Assembly (NCBI RefSeq): GCF_900113225.1
Contig: NZ_FOZE01000001.1
Location: forward strand, 868,001-932,000
Reading direction: 5' to 3'
DNA from: Mitsuaria sp. PDC51
Lineage (GTDB): Bacteria; Pseudomonadota; Gammaproteobacteria; Burkholderiales; Burkholderiaceae_C
DNA: 64,000 nucleotides
The position numbers and the translations under genes are program-made. The notes under the pieces were generated by a model. The model had not been told where the DNA came from and made no database searches. It worked only from the letters and a program-made list of their open reading frames with translations. Position 1 is the first letter of the stretch. Every line of letters begins with the position of its first letter. This document shows, in pieces, positions 37,504-45,341 of the stretch.

Positions 37504-38373
37504 TCAACCCTTGAGCAGCGACAGCACTTGCTGCGGCAGCTGGTTGGCCTGCGCGACCATCGCGTTACCGGCCTGCTGCAGGATCTGCGCCCGGCTCAGG
37601 TTGGAGGTCTCGACCGCGAAGTCGGCATCCATGATCCGGCTGCGGGCGGCGGTCTGGTTCTCGTAGGCCACCTGCAGGTTGGAGATCACCGCGTCGAAGC
37701 GGTTCTGCGTCGCGCCCAGCGTCGCGCGCTGGCTGTTGACGGTGTCCAGCGCCGTGTCGATGTTGGCCACCACCGTGGCGATCGCCGCCGCGTCCGCGGT
37801 GCGGTCGATCACCGCGCGGCCGGCGCCGCTGGTGTCCGAGCCGGAGACCTGGGTGATCGTGGTGTCGGCCGACATGTTGGGCGTCGTGACGGTGATCTCG
37901 TCGTTGGACGTGGTGTTCGGCCCGACCTGGAAGGTCTGCGGCAGCGACGCGTCCTGGCCCAGGATGTACTTGCCGTTGAAGGTGGTACCGGCGGTGACCC
38001 GCTGGATTTCCTTGGCCAGTTCGCCGAATTCCTTGTCCAGCGAATCCTTGTCGCTGTCCGCGTTGGTCGCGTTGCGGGCCTGGATCGCCAGTTCGCGCAT
38101 CCGCTGCAGCGAATCGGCCACCTTGCCCAGCGCGCCTTCAGCGGTCTGCGCCAGCGAGATGCCGTCGTTGGCATTGCGCATCGCGACCGACATGCCGCGG
38201 GCTTGCGCGTTCATCCGTTCGGCGATGGCCAGGCCGGCCGCGTCGTCCTTGGCGGAGTTCACCCGCAGGCCTGAGGACAGGCGCTGCATCGAGGTCGCCA
38301 GCGACGACTGCGACGAGTTCAGATTGCGTTGCGCGTTCAGCGAAGCAATGTTGGTGTTGATGGTCTGTGGCAT
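37504..38373 (-). CDS. fliC: Flagellin, divergent copy (FliC1)
   Basis: A 289-residue flagellin with only the D0/D1 core and a short central segment. The N-terminal half has [32 protein letters not shown] and TAEGALGKV, and the C-terminal half ends VAQANQLPQQVLSLLKG. It differs from the other two copies in the central part. An AGGAG lies 7 bases before the ATG. Unlike the other two, I found no FliA-type site upstream; instead there is the class II-type element at 38531-38569. It may be an early or minor flagellin. The variable outer domains are missing, so the filament should be thin. Confidence 0.96.
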   Translation of the reverse strand: MPQTINTNIASLNAQRNLNSSQSSLATSMQRLSSGLRVNSAKDDAAGLAIAERMNAQARGMSVAMRNANDGISLAQTAEGALGKVADSLQRMRELAIQARNATNADSDKDSLDKEFGELAKEIQRVTAGTTFNGKYILGQDASLPQTFQVGPNTTSNDEITVTTPNMSADTTITQVSGSDTSGAGRAVIDRTADAAAIATVVANIDTALDTVNSQRATLGATQNRFDAVISNLQVAYENQTAARSRIMDADFAVETSNLSRAQILQQAGNAMVAQANQLPQQVLSLLKG

Positions 38374-38530
38374 TGATGCACTCCTGCGGAGATCCTGTCC
38401 TGGCTGCGATCCCGGTTAGGTGGGTCGGTTCCCGACCTCGCCTGCCGATCCTCGCTGCGCCATCGCAGTCATTGTTCGGATCTGCCGGTTGGACCGGTGG
38501 TCGAGCGGTACTTCATGCTCGATGGATGCC

Positions 38531-38569
38531 ATTGTGCGAAAGCTGCCACCCCGTCGATGGGCCGATTAA
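38531..38569 (-). promoter_or_regulatory. Class II-type promoter element upstream of fliC1
   Basis: On the minus strand TTAATCGG is followed after 25 bases by CACAAT and then GG, the same layout as before flhB and flhA with two mismatches in the upstream box. Transcription would start near 38524. Confidence 0.4.
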
Positions 38570-38600
38570 CGGGCGGAAAACCGTCCATTACGAAGCCAAT

Positions 38601-38642
38601 GAAAGAAGGCCCCGCACCAGTCCCGGGGGACGGTGCGGAGCC
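38601..38642 (-). terminator. Intrinsic terminator of fliC2
   Basis: A GC-rich stem (GGCTCCGCACC with GGTGCGGGGCC on the minus strand, one mismatch) followed by TTCTTTC, about 80 bases after the fliC2 stop. A second small hairpin, GGGCGCC-GGAC-GGCGCCC, lies at 38691-38708 directly after the stop. Confidence 0.75.
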
Positions 38643-38719
38643 TTTGGAAGGCCGGCCGCGAGGACCGGCGCTTGAGGAGTCAACCGGAGAGGGCGCCGGA
38701 CGGCGCCCGCGTGTGGGGA

Positions 38720-39562
38720 TCAGCTGCGCAGCAGCGACAGCACCTGCTGCGGGAGCTGGTTGGCCTGCGCCACCATCGTGTTGCCGGCCTGCTGCAGGAT
38801 CTGCGAGCGGCTCAAGTTGGCGGTTTCCGCGGCGAAGTCGGCATCCATGATGCGGCTGCGGGCGGCGGTCTGGTTCTCCACCGAGACCTGCAGGTTGGAG
38901 ATGATCGCGTCGAAGCGGTTCTGCGAGGCGCCCAGGATCGCGCGCTGGCCGGAGACCGTGGTGATGGCCGCGTCGATGTTGTCGATCACCGTCTTGAGCG
39001 AGTCCGGCGTCGAGGCGTTGTCGATCACGCCGCCGGTGACGGCGGTGATCGTCGCGTCGTTGGTCATGTTGTTCGTGACCACGTCCACCGAGTCGTTCGC
39101 GCTGGTGTTGGCGCCGATCTGGAAGGTCTGCGTGCCGGCATCGGCGCCCAGGATGGCCTTGCCGTTGAAGGTCGTGCCACCGATGACGCGGCCGATTTCC
39201 TGGCCCAGCTGGGCGTATTCCTTGCCGATCGAGTCCAGGTCGGAGGTCGTGTTGGTCGCGTTGCGGGCCTGAACCGCCAGTTCACGCATGCGCTGCAGCG
39301 AATCGCCAACCTTGGACAGCGCGCCTTCGGCGGTCTGCGCCAGCGAGATGCCGTCGTTGGCATTGCGCACCGCGACGTTCATGCCGCGCACTTGGGCGTT
39401 CATGCGTTCGGCGATCGCCAGGCCGGCGGCGTCGTCCTTGGCGGAGTTGACGCGCAGGCCGGAGGACAGGCGCTGCATCGAGACCGACAGCGAGGACTGC
39501 GAGGACGACAGGTTGCGCTGGGCGTTCAGCGATTGCAGGTTGGTGTTGATGATCTGAGCCAT
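38720..39562 (-). CDS. fliC: Flagellin, second copy (FliC2)
   Basis: A 280-residue core-only flagellin, very similar to FliC3 over the N-terminal 110 and C-terminal 80 residues and different mainly in the centre (about 165-205). It ends VAQANQLPQQVLSLLRS. AAGGA lies before the ATG. A FliA-type promoter at 39679-39706 gives a leader of about 110 bases, and a terminator follows the gene, so it is monocistronic. Confidence 0.97.
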   Translation of the reverse strand: MAQIINTNLQSLNAQRNLSSSQSSLSVSMQRLSSGLRVNSAKDDAAGLAIAERMNAQVRGMNVAVRNANDGISLAQTAEGALSKVGDSLQRMRELAVQARNATNTTSDLDSIGKEYAQLGQEIGRVIGGTTFNGKAILGADAGTQTFQIGANTSANDSVDVVTNNMTNDATITAVTGGVIDNASTPDSLKTVIDNIDAAITTVSGQRAILGASQNRFDAIISNLQVSVENQTAARSRIMDADFAAETANLSRSQILQQAGNTMVAQANQLPQQVLSLLRS

Positions 39563-39678
39563 GATCCATTCCTTTTGAATTCAGAGACCTTCACGGTCTC
39601 GGTCGGACGGTTGAAAAACTGTCCGACTGAGCCGGACCACGTGGCCCTTGCTGTTGATTTGCGGACCCGTTGATGCAG

Positions 39679-39706
39679 TTATCGGGCCGGCAGGGAATGG
39701 ACTTGA
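39679..39706 (-). promoter_or_regulatory. FliA-type promoter of fliC2
   Basis: On the minus strand TCAAGTCC-N12-CCCGATAA; the -10 matches the enteric consensus at 7 of 8. The spacer is one base longer than for fliS and fliD. Confidence 0.65.
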
Positions 39707-39805
39707 GGCCTTCTTGAAAAGAAAGCGTGTAACCGCCTGTCCCAGGCGTGAAGTCGTGCCATGGCGGGCGAGCGCTTCTCTTTCGCCACCCGCTCGGGAT
39801 GGGGA

Positions 39806-39830
39806 AAGAGAAGGGGGACCGAAGTCCCCC
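39806..39830 (-). terminator. Intrinsic terminator of fliC3
   Basis: GGGGGAC-TTCG-GTCCCCC on the minus strand with a UUCG tetraloop, followed by TTCTCTTTC, 25-50 bases after the stop. Confidence 0.8.
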
Positions 39831-39854
39831 TCGCGGGCGTCTGGCTGACGAGGA

Positions 39855-40694
39855 TCAGCGCAGCAGGGCCAGCACTTGCTGGGGCGCCTGGTTGGCCTGG
39901 GCGATCATCGCGTTGCCGGCCTGCTGCAGGATCTGCGCGCGGCTCAGGTTGGCGGTTTCCGAGGCGAAGTCGGCGTCCATGATCCGGCTGCGGGCCGCGG
40001 TCTGGTTCTCGACCGAGATCTGCAGGTTCGACACGATCGCGTCGAAGCGGTTCTGCGAGGCACCCAGCTTCGAACGCTCGCTCGACACCGTCTTGATCGC
40101 CGCGTCGATGTTGTCGATCACGGTGGCCAGGTCGGTCGTCGTCGACGCGTTGGTGATCGCGCCGCCGGTCACGCCGGTGATGGTCGTGTCCGTGGTCATG
40201 TTGGTCGTCGTGACGTCGACCGAGTCGTTGGCCGTGGTGTTGGCGCCGATCTGGAAGGTCTGCGTGCCCGAATCGCCGGCCAGGATGGCGCGGCCGTTGA
40301 AGGTCGTGCCGCCCAGCACGCGCTGGATTTCAGAGCCCAGCTGCGCGTATTCCTGACCGATCGAGTCCAGGTCGGAAGTGGTGTTGGTCGCGTTGCGGGC
40401 CTGCACCGCCAGTTCACGCATGCGCTGCAGCGAATCGCCCACCTTGGACAGCGCGCCTTCGGCCGTCTGCGACAGCGAGATGCCGTCGTTGGCGTTGCGC
40501 TGGGCCACGTTCATGCCGCGGACTTGCGCGTTCATGCGGTCGGCGATCGCCAGGCCGGCGGCGTCGTCCTTGGCGGAGTTGACACGCAGGCCCGAGGACA
40601 GGCGCTGCATGGAGACGGCCAGCGAGCTGGCGCTCGTGCTGGTGTTGCGCTGGGCGTTGAGCGACAGCAGGTTGGTGTTGATGACTTGGGCCAT
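39855..40694 (-). CDS. fliC: Flagellin, third copy (FliC3)
   Basis: A 279-residue core-only flagellin, nearly identical to FliC2 at both ends ([20 protein letters not shown] at the start, QQVLALLR at the end). TTAGGAG precedes the ATG. The only good promoter upstream is the perfect sigma-28 -10 at 41011-41018, which would make an unusually long leader of about 310 bases. It is probably a major filament subunit together with FliC2. Confidence 0.97.
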   Translation of the reverse strand: MAQVINTNLLSLNAQRNTSTSASSLAVSMQRLSSGLRVNSAKDDAAGLAIADRMNAQVRGMNVAQRNANDGISLSQTAEGALSKVGDSLQRMRELAVQARNATNTTSDLDSIGQEYAQLGSEIQRVLGGTTFNGRAILAGDSGTQTFQIGANTTANDSVDVTTTNMTTDTTITGVTGGAITNASTTTDLATVIDNIDAAIKTVSSERSKLGASQNRFDAIVSNLQISVENQTAARSRIMDADFASETANLSRAQILQQAGNAMIAQANQAPQQVLALLR

Positions 40695-41351
40695 GATTGC
40701 TCCTAACAGCTATACGTAAATACCGGCAAAAGCGCCGAACCACACATGAGCGCCTGAGTCCTCCGATCCTCCAGCCCGCCGTGAGGCGAACCGGCCGAGG
40801 ATCTCGGATGCTCCTGCTGAACCTGCCGGGCCATTTCCCGGTTCGGTCCCAGTCCGACGCTAGTCAACCGTTGCCGTCCCACTCCCTCATCGGGTTGCCA
40901 AGAACGTCAGGCCTTCTAACCGGACCACGTGCCGCCTGCCTGCTGCGACTCGCCTTTGGACTCCTGGTCCTTGCTGGCTTGTCGCTGCGTTCAGCAGCCC
41001 CGTTGTTTTGGTTATCGGCGCCTGCGCCTTAGAACTTGAGGGCAATTTGTCAAGACTTTCGATCCGGAGATAAGCAGGTCTTGCAACGCGTTGTTTGTCG
41101 TTTGACTTCGACCCGGACCTGTGTCCGGGTGTCGGTCTGGCGACGGACATGAAGGGGTTAACGGCCGCTGCACGGCGGGATTGAGGGGGAATGGCGGCGC
41201 TTTTCGTGCGCTCGATCACGGGGGTGGCGCCCTAAAGTGCCTTCCGGCGCGGCCGACAAGGCGCGGCGCCGCATCCGCCCCCTTCGCCGGGACCGGTCTG
41301 GACAACGAGGCCGGACCCGATCGACGAGTTCCAACGACCATGGAGAGATCT
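40695..41351. other. Intergenic region between fliC3 and the TPR gene
   Basis: No gene is supported in these 650 bases. They hold the sigma-28 promoter at 41011-41038 and, on the minus strand, the long leader of fliC3. Short frames here lack binding sites. I see no promoter of the expected form for the divergent TPR gene. Confidence 0.5.
41011..41038 (-). promoter_or_regulatory. FliA (sigma-28) promoter upstream of fliC3
   Basis: On the minus strand TCAAGTTC-N12-GCCGATAA. The -10 is a perfect match to the enteric consensus and the -35 matches 6 of 8. It lies 317 bases before the fliC3 ATG. Confidence 0.75.
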
Positions 41352-41843
41352 ATGCCCCTGCAATCGCAAACCGAGGCACGGTCCGCCGTGTCGATGATCG
41401 ACGCGTCGATCGAGGAACAAGTTCACGGACGCATCCGTCCGGGCTCCAGCGAGGCCCGGCTGCTGCTGGCCCAGGCGCGCAATGCCGCTTATGCGCAGGC
41501 CGCGCAGGGTCGCATCGGCGACGGCGTCGCGCTGCTGTGCAACGCGCTGGAAATGGCGCCGATGAGCGTGGAGCTGCTCTCCGACGTCGGCGCGCTGCTG
41601 CTGGCCGCCGGCCAGTTGCGCGAAGCGGCGCTGTATGCGCATCGCGCCGTCGAGCTCTCGCCGCAGCATGCGCCGTCGCTCTACACGCTGGGCTTCGCGC
41701 TGTCCGGCCTGGGCGAGGTCAAGGCCGCCATCGAGGTGTTGTCCATCCTCAATGAAGGTCAGGCGCTGGACATGCTGCGCCGCGATTCCCCGGAACTGAT
41801 GGCGATCGTCGACTCCGAACTGCTGCGCCTGCAGGCCGCCTGA
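41352..41843 (+). CDS. Small TPR-repeat protein
   Basis: A 163-residue cytoplasmic protein with two to three tetratricopeptide-like helical repeats (residues about 40-135, such as QAAQGRIGDGVALLCNALEM and LGFALSGLGEVKAAIEVL). The start at 41352 has GGAG 6 bases upstream. It is a single gene between the flagellins and flhDC, ended by a strong terminator, so it is not part of the flhDC operon. A role as an adaptor in motility control is possible but only from position. Confidence 0.8.
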   Translation: MPLQSQTEARSAVSMIDASIEEQVHGRIRPGSSEARLLLAQARNAAYAQAAQGRIGDGVALLCNALEMAPMSVELLSDVGALLLAAGQLREAALYAHRAVELSPQHAPSLYTLGFALSGLGEVKAAIEVLSILNEGQALDMLRRDSPELMAIVDSELLRLQAA

Positions 41844-41907
41844 GGCACCCGCGCTTTCCGCCAGCACTTTCCGTCCGCGGGGCAGCCTGACAGGCTGTCT
41901 CCGCCAG

Positions 41908-41955
41908 AAACCGCCGCCGAGCCCGTGTCCACGGGGCCTCGCGCGGCGGTTTTGC
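41908..41955 (+). terminator. Intrinsic terminator of the TPR gene
   Basis: AAACCGCCGC pairs with GCGGCGGTTT around a structured 25-base loop, followed by a short T run. It insulates the flhDC promoter. Confidence 0.8.
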
Positions 41956-41973
41956 TTTGGGGGCCTGTCAGCG

Positions 41974-41992
41974 TGTAGGAATCTGTCTGACA
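41974..41992 (+). promoter_or_regulatory. Dyad upstream of the first flhD
   Basis: TGTAGGA-N5-TCTGACA, an imperfect inverted repeat, 114 bases before the ATG. The same dyad precedes the second flhD, and in both copies ACCTGATGT follows exactly 57 bases from the dyad start. It is a likely operator for a regulator of flhDC; CTGACA within it could also serve as a -35. Confidence 0.6.
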
Positions 41993-42105
41993 CGGCGGTC
42001 GGCGGGCTTCGTAGCTCATCTATGCCAGCAACCTGATGTCGCGAAAAAGGGGGTTTCTTCAGAATTCATTCCATCGCAGCAACGCAACCGCTCAGGAGCC
42101 CCCAC

Positions 42106-42429
42106 ATGAACAGCGACCAGATCCTTGCCGAGATCCGCGAAGCCAACCTGTCCTACCTGATGCTGGCCCAGAGCCTCATCCGCGCCGACCGCGAGCAGGC
42201 CCTGTACCGCCTGGGCATCTCCGAAGAGACCGCCACGCTGCTGAACACCCTCAGCCCGGCGCAGATGATGAAGATGGCCTCCGGCAACACGCTGCTGTGC
42301 CGCTTCCGCATGGACGACGACCTGGTGTGGGGCCTGCTGACCTCGCACGGCAAGCCGGCCGCCAACGACAGCGTCTCCCGCCTGCATGCCTCCATCCTGA
42401 TGGCCGGCCGCCACCAGGAAGCCGCCTGA
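42106..42429 (+). CDS. flhD: Flagellar master regulator FlhD, copy 1
   Basis: A 107-residue helical protein; with FlhC it forms the FlhD4C2 activator of early flagellar genes. Family features include EIREANLSYLMLAQSLIRAD and LGISEETATLLNTLSPAQM. It differs from the second copy at seven positions (for example Pro51 to Ala and Met54 to Leu). An AGGAG precedes the ATG. It lies 60 bases before its own flhC. The master genes of this window are therefore duplicated. Confidence 0.97.
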   Translation: MNSDQILAEIREANLSYLMLAQSLIRADREQALYRLGISEETATLLNTLSPAQMMKMASGNTLLCRFRMDDDLVWGLLTSHGKPAANDSVSRLHASILMAGRHQEAA

Positions 42430-42489
42430 TCCCAGGATCCAGGCAACGCGATTGCCGCCCGAGATTATCCGAGACCACCGGAGCCCCCC

Positions 42490-43026
42490 ATGCGCACCAA
42501 GTCCATCCTGACCGAAGCCAAGCAGATCGAACGCGCGGTGACGCTGATCAAGCTGGGCGCGCGCCTGCAGGTGCTGGAATCGGAAACCGACCTGAGCTAC
42601 GAGCGTTTGCTGCGCCTGTACAAGGAAGTCTCGGGCAAGTCACCCAGCAAGGGCCAGCTGCCGTTCTCCACCGACTGGTTCATGACCTGGCAGCCCAACA
42701 TCCATGCCAGCCTGTTCCTCAACATCCACGAGTACTTGAACAAGGTCGCGGAGATGGACGAAATCGACGTCGTCATCAAGGCCTACCAGCTGTACCAGGA
42801 GCAGACCGCGGCGCAGAACCTGGAGCAGCTGTTGTCCGTCACCCGCGCCTGGCGCCTGGTGAAGTTCGTCGACAACGGCATGCTGACGATGACCAAGTGC
42901 AGCAAGTGCGGCGGTCATTTCGTTACCCACCCCCACGAGGTCGCCAAGCATTACGTCTGCGGCCTGTGCAACCCGCCGGCGCGCGCCGGCAAGGGCAAGG
43001 CGGCTGGCGGCATCCAGATGCACTGA
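42490..43026 (+). CDS. flhC: Flagellar master regulator FlhC, copy 1
   Basis: A 178-residue DNA-binding subunit of FlhD4C2 with the C-terminal zinc site CSKCGG and CGLCN (four Cys). It differs from the second FlhC at one residue only (Lys21 here, His there). The last 375 bases are about 97% identical between copies with only silent changes, while the first 160 differ by about 11%. A glycosyltransferase gene follows by 10 bases, probably co-transcribed. Confidence 0.97.
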   Translation: MRTKSILTEAKQIERAVTLIKLGARLQVLESETDLSYERLLRLYKEVSGKSPSKGQLPFSTDWFMTWQPNIHASLFLNIHEYLNKVAEMDEIDVVIKAYQLYQEQTAAQNLEQLLSVTRAWRLVKFVDNGMLTMTKCSKCGGHFVTHPHEVAKHYVCGLCNPPARAGKGKAAGGIQMH

Positions 43027-43036
43027 GCGGCGCGGC

Positions 43037-44053
43037 ATGGCCTCGCGCTGGCGCACCTGCCTGGTCGTCATTGCCCGCGACGAGGCGGCGACCATCGGCC
43101 GCCTCCTCGACAGCGTCCGTCCGTTCGTGGACGACGCGCTGGTGCTGGACACCGGCTCCACCGATGACACCGTCCGTCTGGCGCAGGCCGCTGGCGCGCG
43201 TGTCGCGCACTTCACCTGGATCGACGATTTCTCCGCTGCCCGCAACGCGGCGCTCGACGCCGCGGGCGCGGACTGGCACCTGGTGCTGGACGCCGATGAA
43301 TGGCTGATCGGGGAGGGCAGTGGTGCGGCGCTCGAGGCGCTGCGCGCCACGCCGCCGGATTTCGTCGGCACGATCGCGTTGCAGGATCACTTCGACGGTG
43401 GCACTGCCCGTTCGCGCTTGAGCCGCGTTCTTCCGGGCGCGATCCGCTACACCGGCCGAATCCACGAGCAACCCGCGCATTCGCTGCCGATACGGCCGCT
43501 CGACCTTCACGTCGCCCACGACGGCTACCTCCCGGAACGGCTTCACGTGAAGCAGGGCCGCAACGAACAATTGCTCCGGGCCGCAATCGAGGACGAGCCG
43601 AGCAACCCCTATCTGTGGTACCAGCTCGGCAAGGACTTGTCCGTGTACGAGCGCTTCGCCGATGCCGAAGTCGCCTTCGCCACTGCAGCCGCTCGCCTTG
43701 CGGACATGTCCCTGACACCGACGTGGTGGTCCGACCTGGCGACCCGTCGCTTGTTCGGCTTGAAATCGCTGAAGCGTCATGCTGACGGCATGGTTTTCGC
43801 CGAAGCGCAACTGCAAGTCTGTGCAGAGTCGCCCGACTTCTTCTTCGCGCTGGGTGACCTGTTGCTGGACTGGGCGGCAGACCAACCGGAGCAGGCGGAG
43901 GTGTTGGTGCCGATGATCCACGACGCCTGGACGCGTTGCCTGGAGATCGGTGAGCGTCCGGATCAACCGGGTGCCGTCGCGGGCCGGGGCAGTGACCTTG
44001 CGGCCTACAACCTCGAGCTGCTGCGTTCCACCTTCCCCCGAAATCCTCGGTAG
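43037..44053 (+). CDS. Family 2 glycosyltransferase with C-terminal helical repeats
   Basis: A 338-residue enzyme with a GT-A fold: CLVVIARDEAATIGRLLDSV binds the nucleotide sugar and VLDADEW supplies the metal-binding DxD. The C-terminal half is helical and TPR-like (YLWYQLGKDLSVYERFADAE). It sits 10 bases after the first flhC and before the second flhD, so it is under flagellar master control by position. Flagellin glycosylation is a reasonable guess: it is common in such loci, and the core-only flagellins here lie nearby. The sugar and target are unknown. Confidence 0.88.
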   Translation: MASRWRTCLVVIARDEAATIGRLLDSVRPFVDDALVLDTGSTDDTVRLAQAAGARVAHFTWIDDFSAARNAALDAAGADWHLVLDADEWLIGEGSGAALEALRATPPDFVGTIALQDHFDGGTARSRLSRVLPGAIRYTGRIHEQPAHSLPIRPLDLHVAHDGYLPERLHVKQGRNEQLLRAAIEDEPSNPYLWYQLGKDLSVYERFADAEVAFATAAARLADMSLTPTWWSDLATRRLFGLKSLKRHADGMVFAEAQLQVCAESPDFFFALGDLLLDWAADQPEQAEVLVPMIHDAWTRCLEIGERPDQPGAVAGRGSDLAAYNLELLRSTFPRNPR

Positions 44054-44152
44054 CAAATCCTCCGCAGGACGGCAGTGGTTGGGGGCGGCAGGGCGCGGGG
44101 TCTTGGCGCTTGCCGCCAAGGCCCTGCGCCCTGGCGACCAACGCCCGGGTCT

Positions 44153-44240
44153 CCGCAGCACAGCGCCCCCGCCAACCCTCCCCACCGCAGCACAGCGCCC
44201 CCGCCAGTCCACCCCCACCGCAGCAGGGCATAAACCCCCG
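44153..44240. repeat. Short tandem repeat, about 2.7 copies of 32-33 bases
   Basis: Copies begin with CCGCAGCA at 44153, 44185 and 44218; the first two continue CAGCGCCCCCGCCA and then a C-rich end. Spacing is continuous, without spacers, so it is not a CRISPR. Confidence 0.8.
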
Positions 44241-44275
44241 AAAACCACCCCCGCCATAGCGCTGATCTGGCTTCT

Positions 44276-44294
44276 TGTAGGAATTGATCTGACA
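44276..44294 (+). promoter_or_regulatory. Dyad upstream of the second flhD
   Basis: TGTAGGA-N5-TCTGACA, identical in both arms to the site at 41974-41992, 129 bases before the ATG. ACCTGATGT again follows 57 bases from the dyad start. The bases between are mostly different, so the shared parts appear selected. Confidence 0.6.
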
Positions 44295-44422
44295 AACGCG
44301 TCGGCGCGCTCCCTAACCTTTACATGGAAGCGACCTGATGTTGGTTGCGTGTCGGGATCTCTACAGTTCGTCTCACGCTGAAACGAAACGACCTCAGCCC
44401 CCAACACCCCAGGAGCCGAACG

Positions 44423-44746
44423 ATGAACGCCGACCAAATCCTCGCCGAGATCCGCGAAGCCAACCTGTCGTACCTGATGCTGGCGCAGAGTTTGATCCGT
44501 GCGGACCGTGAGCAGGCGCTGTATCGTCTGGGCATCTCGGAGGAGACCGCGACGCTGCTGAACACGCTGAGCGCTGCGCAGATGCTGAAGATTGCCGCGG
44601 GCAACACCTTGCTGTGCCGCTTCCGCATGGATGATGAGCTGGTGTGGGGCCTGCTGACCTCGCACGGCAAGCCGGCCGCCAATGACAGCGTGTCCCGCCT
44701 GCATGCCTCCATCCTGCTGGCTGGCCGCCACCAGGAAGCTGCCTGA
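44423..44746 (+). CDS. flhD: Flagellar master regulator FlhD, copy 2
   Basis: A 107-residue FlhD with seven substitutions from copy 1, clustered around residues 51-57 (AAQMLKIAAG against PAQMMKMASG). The start at 44423 has an AGGAG upstream and aligns with copy 1. It is followed 48 bases later by the second flhC. Codon use is more relaxed at the 5' end than in copy 1. Confidence 0.97.
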   Translation: MNADQILAEIREANLSYLMLAQSLIRADREQALYRLGISEETATLLNTLSAAQMLKIAAGNTLLCRFRMDDELVWGLLTSHGKPAANDSVSRLHASILLAGRHQEAA

Positions 44747-44794
44747 GTTCGATATCGACGCCTGACCGCAGAACTGAAGCCCGGAGACACCGCC

Positions 44795-45331
44795 ATGCGC
44801 ACCAAGTCCATCTTGACCGAAGCCAAGCAGATCGAGCGCGCCGTGACGCTGATCCACCTGGGCGCTCGCCTGCAGGTGCTGGAGTCTGAGACGGACCTGA
44901 GCTACGAGCGTCTGCTGCGTTTGTACAAGGAAGTTTCGGGCAAGAGCCCCAGCAAGGGCCAGCTGCCGTTCTCCACCGACTGGTTCATGACCTGGCAGCC
45001 CAACATCCATGCCAGCCTGTTCCTCAACATCCACGAGTACTTGAACAAGGTCGCGGAGATGGACGAGATCGACGTCGTCATCAAGGCCTACCAGCTGTAC
45101 CAGGAACAGACCGCGGCACAGAACCTGGAGCAGCTGTTGTCCGTCACCCGCGCCTGGCGCCTGGTGAAGTTCGTCGACAACGGCATGCTGACGATGACCA
45201 AGTGCAGCAAGTGCGGCGGTCATTTCGTCACCCACCCGCATGAGGTCGCCAAGCACTACGTCTGCGGCCTGTGCAACCCGCCGGCGCGTGCCGGCAAGGG
45301 CAAGGCGGCCGGCGGCATCCAGATGCATTGA
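44795..45331 (+). CDS. flhC: Flagellar master regulator FlhC, copy 2
   Basis: A 178-residue FlhC identical to copy 1 except His for Lys at residue 21. The zinc-site cysteines are intact. Both copies therefore look functional. The near identity of the last two thirds of the gene suggests recent gene conversion between the copies. A methyltransferase gene starts 10 bases downstream, in the same slot that the glycosyltransferase takes behind copy 1. Confidence 0.97.
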   Translation: MRTKSILTEAKQIERAVTLIHLGARLQVLESETDLSYERLLRLYKEVSGKSPSKGQLPFSTDWFMTWQPNIHASLFLNIHEYLNKVAEMDEIDVVIKAYQLYQEQTAAQNLEQLLSVTRAWRLVKFVDNGMLTMTKCSKCGGHFVTHPHEVAKHYVCGLCNPPARAGKGKAAGGIQMH

Positions 45332-45341
45332 GGCCGCCACC

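Larger units (their letters stand above)
44054..44422 (+). other. Intergenic region before the second flhD
   Basis: About 370 bases without a gene. They contain the tandem repeat at 44153-44240, the dyad at 44276-44294 and, downstream of it, a stretch matching the first flhD promoter region at several points. Confidence 0.6.

Noticed and set aside
40887-41219. A 110-codon minus-strand frame over the fliC3 promoter region
   Set aside because: It begins upstream of the predicted transcription start and has no binding site or recognisable protein.
44153-44240. CRISPR array
   Set aside because: Units are directly adjacent with no spacers, are only partly conserved and there is no cas gene.
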